Assembly: GCA_030407005.1 (NCBI GenBank)
Contig: JAUDYN010000002.1
Coordinates: forward strand, 1,302,001 to 1,366,000
Length of the DNA stretch: 64,000 bases
Direction: 5' to 3'
Origin: Desarmillaria ectypa
Lineage: Eukaryota > Basidiomycota > Agaricomycetes > Agaricales > Physalacriaceae
Each line of letters begins with the position of its first letter. Position 1 is the first letter of the stretch. A program made the translations under genes and the position numbers. Under the pieces are notes generated by a model, which did not search any database, had not been told where the DNA came from, and saw only the letters and a list, made by a program, of their open reading frames with translations. Shown here piece after piece: positions 57,464 through 64,000 of this stretch.

Positions 57464-58619
57464 TCATGGTTCTTCCAACCATTCCCCAAGTGCAGCAACC
57501 AAGTTCTTAGCACATATCTCAAGAGGCTCATCCCTATTGTTCCTCACCACCTCAACAATAGTCTTTCGTCTCCCTCCCGGGCCCGTAGGTCCACTGACGC
57601 TCATGCTAAGCGCGCCAAATTCACTCCCGTTGAACGACGGGGCATTCATGGAAGGCTGGGTGTATACCAACGCCACCTTTTTTGGCGTAAATGATATAGA
57701 TAGATAATCGGAGAGTACGGGGTGAACAGTATGCCTCGGCTGCGGCGGTGGAATCGGTGGGTCTTTCTTTGCTTTAGAGAAAGAGGTCCTGAGAGCGGAC
57801 TTTGAGAATATGCTGAAACCTGATTTGGATGGTGATGGTGGTATGGTAGGAGATGATCCGGAGTCCAACGATGTGGGTGAGGATGACATCGTGGGACTAG
57901 CTTGCTGCGGGTCTGGATTGTGGGTATTGGTGCGGTCCGTAATACTCGACTGTGGGACGCGAGATTTCGCCTTGTAGCCCATCTGTATTACGCCTGCCTC
58001 GATACCTTCCTCTATGACTAGGTCTTCAAGGCGGGTCTTGGGTTGTATCATATCAAAGAGATCCTTGTATGCTTCTTCTCGCGGGAGATGAAGCGACGTA
58101 GAATCTAACATGAGATCCTCGTGTGCGAGCAGCGCGATGAAAAGATCCAATGTAGAGAGTTCTCGGTGAGTAGAGAAGATAGAGGACTTTCCGGCTGGGG
58201 GTATACTCGAGCTTGGGAAGGGATCTGAGGTGTAGGGTACTCGAATTAGTGAATCGTACGCGGGTAGATAGGTAGAGCGAAGAATGTGCATGCAAGCTAT
58301 AACATGATGGCACCATGAGCTGCCGTTACCAAAAATCGGAGACTTTCTTACCCACATACAACGACCTATTAACTAGCCTCAGCGAAGTTACAAGCCAGTA
58401 GAGGGTCATGCGCTGCCGCTCAATCTTTCCCTCGCCTTCAAAATTTCCATCGCGTTGTGGAAACGTGCAGTAGACGATTTTCAATAGCAGATGCGGAGGC
58501 AAACCCCCCAAAGCAGGTTTTTGCTTTGGTCGGGTCTCAGAAGGGGTAAAAGGGGGAGGGGGAGAAGAATTATTGTACGGAGGGGGGGACGGATGCATGC
58601 ACTTTTCTTCGATGATCAT
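57464..58619 (-). CDS. F-box-like hypothetical protein, paralogue B
   Basis: Two exons, 58352-58619 and 57464-58296; 366 residues. Paralogue of the gene at 50503-51705 in inverted orientation: same F-box-like start (GGLPPHLLLKIVYCTFPQRD), same intron position, ACMHILRSTYLPAYDSLIRV, HLPREEAYKDLFDMIQPKTR and the conserved C-terminal GGRRKTIVEVVRNNRDEPLE. The N-terminus has Pro-rich runs and the centre Ser/Thr/Pro tracts. The two copies have diverged most in the Ser-rich centre. The gene faces GPI tail-to-tail (173 bp). Confidence 0.8.
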
Positions 58620-58869
58620 TCGGTAACAAGAGTTATAATGATGAAAGTTACTGCGTATCGGGGAGTTAACTATGGACGGACCTAAGCTGTGAGACAAAGG
58701 TGCCCCATATACATGACCTCATCAGTCAATTTCGGATTTTGCCGGACCTCAATCGCGCCGAAATTTATAAAACCTTGAAATTTTGTAACACATTGCTAAG
58801 TAGATACTCGAAACAACATTAAAGGATCGACAAAGTAGAGGATCTCACAGCGGCACGCTCTCTGCTGTG
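58620..58869. promoter_or_regulatory. Upstream region of paralogue B
   Basis: 250 bp upstream of the leftward gene. A TTTATAAATT element on the minus strand at about 58764-58773 may be its TATA box. Confidence 0.3.
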
Positions 58870-59701
58870 CTTTTGCATGACAGGCTCATCAACCCTCGGG
58901 GTCTTGGTTAAACTCGAGGATTAGCTCGAAGAAACTGGTGTTCAATTCGAGCTTGTCAATGCCTCGGTCGAAGTCGACGAGGAAGGACTGCTTGTTCACC
59001 ACGAGGCTAAGTCGAGAGTAGAAGTAAGGTTTTCTGCAGCAGAATACTGGTCCCCTCTGTCGTCGTACCAACTCTTCCCCTTGCACTGAGGCTCGCAAGG
59101 CAATCACTTGGGCACAAGGTACTATTACAAAAAGCTGGGGTGTAGATATGAGAGCCAAGATACGTCTACGGGAGCGCTTGAGTCGAGAGGCCACAGAGGA
59201 AGAGATAGATGGCGCCATAGACGCTGGAGAGAAGTTTCAAGATGTGACCGTCGAAGAGGTTCTGGCGGAGTATAGTTGTAAATTATGGATGGGAATACTG
59301 ATGCCGGGAGCAGATCCTTCATATATCCACGCTGAAATGTGTAGACTACGGTGCAGGATTTCAACAATTTCTTGTGGACAAATGTCCACTTTATGTTCCC
59401 AAACCTCGGGCAAAAAAAGGTTCCAAGAAAGATTCAGACACAGGACCGGCTACTGCATCTCGTGTCAAAAATAGTAGTAACGCAAAAAATAACATAGCTG
59501 TGGAGACGGGAGGGAAGCGCAAACACCGGGCTCGAAGATGAGCCCAGGATGACGATGAGGACGAAGATGAAGGGGAAAAGTTAGAGGAATTGGTTTATCG
59601 GCCGAGAGGGACACGTTCACAGCCCAAAGGATATCATTTGAATTTGGAGTTGAAGGATAAGATAGTGTCAAAATGGCAATCTAATCTAATCACTTTCTCT
59701 A
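58870..59701 (+). pseudogene. Decayed gene with two in-frame stops
   Basis: A coherent protein frame can be followed on the plus strand through two plausible short introns (about 59017-59094 and 59276-59340): LEETGVQFELVNASVEVDEE, GTITKSWGVDMRAKIRLRER, EATEEEIDGAIDAGEKFQDV, YGAGFQQFLVDKCPLYVPKP, a basic low-complexity stretch, then an acidic DDDEDEDEGEKLEELVYRPR and HLNLELKDKIVSKWQ. It is interrupted by TAG at about 58921 and TGA at about 59547. No start codon in frame and no family recognised. Codon-level coherence with stops indicates a recently inactivated gene, or exons I have misread. Confidence 0.4.
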
Positions 59702-59711
59702 CTGGAACACG

Positions 59712-61123
59712 ATGTTCACATTGTACGGATGGTTCGTCTGCCTATGGATAACAATAATACCATTCCAATACGGATACCACATCTCAGTACTGAACCAGCT
59801 GCATGCCGTGATAACTTGTTCGCCTCCACACTCGAAATTGTTACCGTCCTCGTTGCCAACATGCCTTCCAATGACAGAATTCACCTTCAGCGCGGTCACC
59901 GCCTCGTTCACGCTAGGCGGGCTCCTTGGGAGTCTGTTTGCGAACATCCTCACCGACAAGTACGGCCGTAAGTTTGCTGCCAATACGAGCGGGGCAGTAA
60001 TGGCGTTGGGCACGGCCATTATGGGGCTTGCTGCGGGAGTGCCTGCGCTTTTTATTGGACGCCTATTCGTAGGCGTCAGCGCAGGCCTTGGGCTCTGTAT
60101 CGCACCGGTATACATTGCGGAGATAGCGCCTGCAAAGATCAAGGGCACGCTTGGTGTGCTCACGCAGCTTGGGATCGTGCTGGGCATATTCGTCACACAA
60201 CTACTTGGGCTAAACTTGGCGACGCCGACGACGTGGAGGTACGTCTTTGGATTCTCATTTGCAGTTGCTGTGGCGCAGGTCCTGCTGAGCAGCAGGATTG
60301 TGGAGAGTCCACGTTGGCTGGGTGCAAGGGGGCGGCATGATTCTGAGACAGCTGCGGAGGCGAGGTTGTGGCGTGTAGAGTCAGCGGGAGATGACAGGGA
60401 AGCGCTCCTCAGCGAGGTGTCAGATGATGCCGAAGAAAGGCGGGCCAAGGCGCAGACGCCGCCTATCACGGTGCCGAATGTGTTGTTGCGAACACCTGCC
60501 GACTTACGTCTACCGTTGCTCGTCGTCTCGTCGGCAATGCTCGCGCAGCAGGTATCGGGTATCAATGCAGTGCTCTACTATTCAAACGATATCCTGTCGA
60601 GCACCCTCCCCGACCTTGGCCCGTACATTAGCCTTGGCATTACCATCGTCAATGTTCTCATGACGTTCCCACCTATCGTCTTGATAGAGGTATTTTTTTC
60701 AATTCATCAATATCCGCATTTCTAATAGTATCATAGCGATGGGGCCGCAAACGTCTCCTCCTTCTGTCCACGCTTGGCGCTCTTCTCTCCCTCGTTACAG
60801 TCGGTGTCTCCTTAAATTATTCCTGGAAGACACCTGCTTCAATCGCCATTATCACATTCGTCATGTCTTTCGCTATTGGACTCGGGCCTATCCCTTTTGT
60901 TATAATTCCAGAAGTATCACCGTTCTATGCCGTTTCTGCACTTTCGTCCATAGCGCTTTCTCTCAACTGGATTGCGAACTTCTTGGTCGGTCTCGCTTTC
61001 CTACCCCTCCGCAGGTTTTTGAGCGGCGGCGAGGAAAGTAAGCAAGGCAGAGTGTTCTGGGTCTTTGCTGCTGTCCTTGCAGCCACTATGACCGTCGTAG
61101 CTAAGGGCTATAAAGGAAGATAG
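59712..61123 (+). CDS. MFS sugar/hexose transporter
   Basis: Twelve-helix major facilitator of the sugar-transporter family, close to vacuolar hexose-transporter-like fungal members. The N-terminus starts directly with helix 1 (MFTLYGWFVCLWITIIPFQY). Landmarks: FTLGGLLGSLFANILTDKYG then RK, FIGRLFVGVSAGLGLCIAPV, YIAEIAPAKIKGTLGVLTQL, TWRYVFGFSF, RIVESPRWLGARGR (PESPRWL-type), AQQVSGINAVLYYSNDILSS, and in the second exon ERWGRKRLLLLSTLGALLSL, FAIGLGPIPFVIIPEVSPFY. Two exons, 59712-60689 and 60737-61123; 454 residues. The long first exon with one intron contrasts with the intron-rich neighbours. Confidence 0.92.
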
Positions 61124-61172
61124 TGTAAAACATAGGAATTGTTTTCTTAATATTTACTCGTTACCATCTTCC

Positions 61173-62912
61173 CTATAAAGGCGAGTAGCGTAGAAAAATG
61201 GAAGGTCCCTCGCTTGAGAATATAATTTCAGAATACCGTTCCAGTTGGAAGAAAGACAGAACTAGCGTACATGGACGACTTTGTAATACTTTTCCAAGTG
61301 CATCGGACCTCTCCCAATAATGGACCGTTCGGAACCTCCAAATATACCCCAAATGTTCATCTACGGTACAAACTAATTTGTATGCATGACTGTCCACGCA
61401 GACGAGAATATGACTGAGTCTTGCGGGACCTGGTATCTCCGTGGAATCCACAGATGCCGTGAGGCGTATGGCCGCGATACAATTACAGACTTGCGTGAAA
61501 CTGGCACCTGCCGGGATATCCATTGTAGAGAAAAACCGTAGGATGTTAAGGCTTGGCCATTGAAGTGATGAAAGGGTATTGAGCATACACGTCTGTAGTT
61601 TTCCCTTCAGTATCACACAAAAAACTAACAGCAGATTTCCTACCACGACATCATCATCGGTCACAGCGGTCACGCTCTGCAGACCAACTGGAATATGAAG
61701 CTCAGTTAGGTTACGACATCGACGCAGTCGGTCCAGCACGCATGTGTCTAGACCCCAGACGGGCCCGGCACGCCTCTTTGGATGAACCCATAGTTCCTCA
61801 ATGGTGCTCGCATGCTTTGGGAGGACATCATGGTAGAATTGCTCCGCATGCGCATCATCATTGTTCGTGTGAATTTTCAACCTCTCCAAACCCTCATACG
61901 AGCCGAGGTAATCCAACAAAGCACTACTCGTGGCACACACGCACAGCTCCATCAGATGGACACCTTCTCTGCGCAAGAAGTCCCACAGATCCCCAGGGAT
62001 CTTCTCATCAGAAAAATTAATGTTAAGCGCCTTGAGATGTCGCAGGCGCGCAAGCGGCAATTTTGGACCCAGACAGAAGCCACCGATAGAAAGCTGTTCA
62101 AAGTGAGTAGCTGTTCCTGGAGGGATTTTGGAGAATAGATTAGAGAGTGATGAAGAGCCTTGGATGTTGGCTTGGAGGACGGATTGAGGACTGTACATGT
62201 GGATACGGAGGGCTTTCAACTTGGGGTTTCTTGCAATGATGCCGAGTAGTAAACCCATCCCCGCGGCGTTATAGCAATCAAGAAGGATACCATGGATACA
62301 TGTCATGTCTGTGAAGAGAGATAAGCAATTCCAGTGACATTTTAGGTCAACGGCTATCGGTTTATGGGGAGCTAGACGCATGACAGTGCCAATGAAACGT
62401 TGAGAGATGGGATGGGTGACATTCCAGCTTCAGGGAGCTTGTAATTAACATTTCGCTTTTTTACAAATAGTAGTAAAACCCACGTAATCTTCTTCAAAGC
62501 TATCATGAAAGGAAGCGACGTATAAATCCGCTCCTCGAGGCGGCGCTGAGATTTGATTATGCCATTCCAAACAACTTGGTGCTTCGGCCTATCAGCTTTA
62601 TCAGAATGTGAGTGTATACAAACGTGTTTGACGTGTTTCCCGATGGATAATTGCTGGCCTTCAGGAGATATGATAGCTTTAAGGATGAAGAGATTTCGCT
62701 GATAGCAATCGATGTTGTTGAGGTATATGTGGACAGTGTTGTATACGAAAGGAAAGGCCAGAACATCGAGATCTCTGCACACCAAGCGACAGACTTTGAC
62801 GTCTTCGGTGGGCAGCTGTAGAAAAAGAGGTTGGTTATCGACATGAGTACAGAACTGTTCAACTGACATGCCCAAGTATTTGTGAAACAATTTCTGGAGG
62901 CAACTGCAGCAT
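61173..62912 (-). CDS. F-box protein with leucine-rich-like C-terminus
   Basis: Probable substrate receptor of an SCF ubiquitin ligase. Three exons in phase: 62868-62912, 62484-62815, 61173-62427; 543 residues. The first short exon completes the F-box: MLQLPPEIVSQILGH joined to LPTEDVKVCRLVCRDLDVLA. The rest is irregular Leu-rich: LKALRIHMYSPQ, FEQLSIGGFCLGPKLPLARL, RHLKALNINFSD, YEGLERLKIH, RCRNLTELHIPVG. Agaricomycete genomes carry large families of this type. The neighbouring copy at 63190-64000 is its decayed tandem duplicate. Its stop lies 49 bp from the MFS transporter stop (tail-to-tail). Confidence 0.82.
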
Positions 62913-63189
62913 TATCAACGAAATAATATTTCCAAGTCTTCGACTCGTCCAGTCCAGGTACCCACGCAGACGCCAGAGTGTTTCAAGTGGTGGGAAAAAT
63001 CAAGTAATGTTGAAGGCGTGTAATGAGTGAGGAGCGCGGATACTCTCGTGGCATTGGGAATCCGGACCGGCCTGAGGCCAAAAGAAAACTTGTAAAAGAC
63101 AGCCCCAACAAACGAATGCCGTGATGCAGACGCTTTACTAATCGAACCGGCACTCATCCGAGCCTAAGTCGTGCATTATCCACAGGACC
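62913..63189. promoter_or_regulatory. Upstream region of the F-box gene
   Basis: About 277 bp between the intact F-box start and the 3' end of the decayed copy; expected to hold the promoter. No other gene recognised. Confidence 0.35.
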
Positions 63190-64000
63190 AAGTAATACAC
63201 ATTTTTACTCGCAATTTGTGATGTCCAAATACATAAAATACTGTTGAACATCACCATCGTTGGCGCAGATCTTCAATCGCTCCGGACCCTCATAAGAGCG
63301 GATTGTAGTTCAACAGAGCGCGGTTTGCGCTAGAATTCACGTACATATCCGATAGATGAATCCCCGCGCTGCAGAGTAAATCCCATGGGATGTTCTTGTA
63401 TAAGAAGGTTACATCCAGCACCTTGAGGTTGCGCAAATGAGCAACCGGTATTTTCTCTTCCAGACTGAAGCCTCCGATGATGATTAGCTGCTCCAATTTG
63501 GAGACTATTCCTGAAGGAATTTCGGAAAAGAGACATCACAGGGACGGCGACATGGTATTGTCCTTGTACGTATTGATAGGTCGCGATTGTTTGCAACGAG
63601 CTTGAACAGCAGATACGTAGATCTCCAAAAGGCAGAACAAGCATGAATAGTCATGCGATGAATGCAGGTCAGGTCTGCAAATGGATTGAGGTGCTCCATG
63701 GGAGATTCCAGGTCAACAGCTACCGGCCTGCGAAAGGGAATGGAGTACATGATGGTGTCAATGAAGTGCTGACGGATGGGATGGTTGAGATGCCAGCTCG
63801 GAGAGCTTTAAATTAACGGTATATACATCGTTAGAGTATCGAAGACCCACGTAATCTTTTTTACAGCTATGATAAAGGGCAGAGATGCATAAATTCGTTT
63901 CTCGAGGCGGCGTTGAGACTTGGTAAGGCTACTCTAGAAAGCTTGGTGCGTTGGTCGAACTTGAGCATCATCGGTGGGTGAGTGTATCCAAAGATGCTTG
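63190..64000 (-). pseudogene. Decayed tandem copy of the F-box gene (runs off the right edge)
   Basis: Minus-strand reading recovers the same blocks as the intact neighbour: WHLNHPIRQHFIDTIMYSIP and RRPVAVDLESPMEHLNPFAD, LTCIHRMTIHAC, SKLEQLIIIGGFSLEEKIPV, AHLRNLKVLDVTFLYKNIPW, then SYEGPERLKICANDGD. They fall in different frames: at least one frame change between the CIHRM block and the EQLIIIGG block (near 63540-63640), and another near 63297 before SYEGPE. The C-terminal 250 or so residues of the intact gene have no counterpart before 63190. The same intron site (GTGGGT donor, CTGG acceptor side) is kept near 63800-63850. The 5' end lies beyond the window. Confidence 0.75.

Noticed and set aside
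62869..62890. A start at MSVEQF for the F-box protein
   Set aside because: The frame around it is intronic; the ATG at 62912 joined through a GTCAGT intron rebuilds a full F-box.

Overview
This window reads as nuclear DNA of a basidiomycete fungus, most likely an Agaricomycete. Genes are dense and on both strands. They are cut by many short GT-AG introns of about 45-60 bp with phase-consistent junctions. Gene families include SNZ-type vitamin B6 synthase, fungal secreted intradiol dioxygenase, DUF3445 haem oxygenase, Hrq1 helicase, and lineage-specific repeated F-box-like and decayed families. All gene models were spliced by eye from the raw sequence. Where every junction keeps phase and family motifs line up across it, confidence is high.

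Layout, left part (1-24 kb): 3' part of the SRP receptor alpha subunit (+), a Ser/Thr-rich single-pass membrane protein (-), glyoxalase II (+), SFT2 (-), and a 25-exon Argonaute (-, 4.8-8.7 kb) with a complete DEDH slicer tetrad and 6- and 8-nt microexons. From about 8.7 to 16.3 kb I can name no gene with confidence. Then come PDX1/SNZ (-), a small divergent ORF, a broken copy of an Agaricomycete-type repeated family (18.8-19.7 kb), a gene-poor stretch, and a conserved-looking hypothetical gene (22.9-23.7 kb).

Middle (24-35 kb): holocytochrome c synthase (-), then a metabolic block: nitronate monooxygenase (+), DUF3445 haem-dependent demethylase-like protein (+), metallophosphoesterase (-) and alpha/beta hydrolase (+) with only 58 bp between their start codons, a small hypothetical gene (-), and a secreted intradiol dioxygenase (+) with a glycine-rich insert. 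Several of these are oxidative or hydrolytic catabolic enzymes; whether they share a pathway is inference.

Right part (35-64 kb): Hrq1/RecQ4-like helicase (+) tail-to-tail with an SCYL2-like pseudokinase (-), a Yta7/ATAD2-type AAA-bromodomain chromatin ATPase (-), an intronless hypothetical protein (+), and two inverted paralogues of an F-box-like protein (50.5-51.7 kb + and 57.5-58.6 kb -). These paralogues bracket an NCS1 nucleobase permease (-) and glucose-6-phosphate isomerase (+). The window ends with a decayed gene with in-frame stops, an MFS sugar transporter (+), an intact F-box protein (-), and a tandem frameshifted copy of that F-box protein running off the right edge.

I see no CRISPR array, no intact transposon and no tRNA or rRNA gene. 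The points most worth a second look are the Argonaute with its microexons, the oxygenase/hydrolase block at 25-35 kb, the inverted paralogue pair, and the duplicated and decaying F-box and unnamed families, which show an active birth-and-death zone near the right edge.
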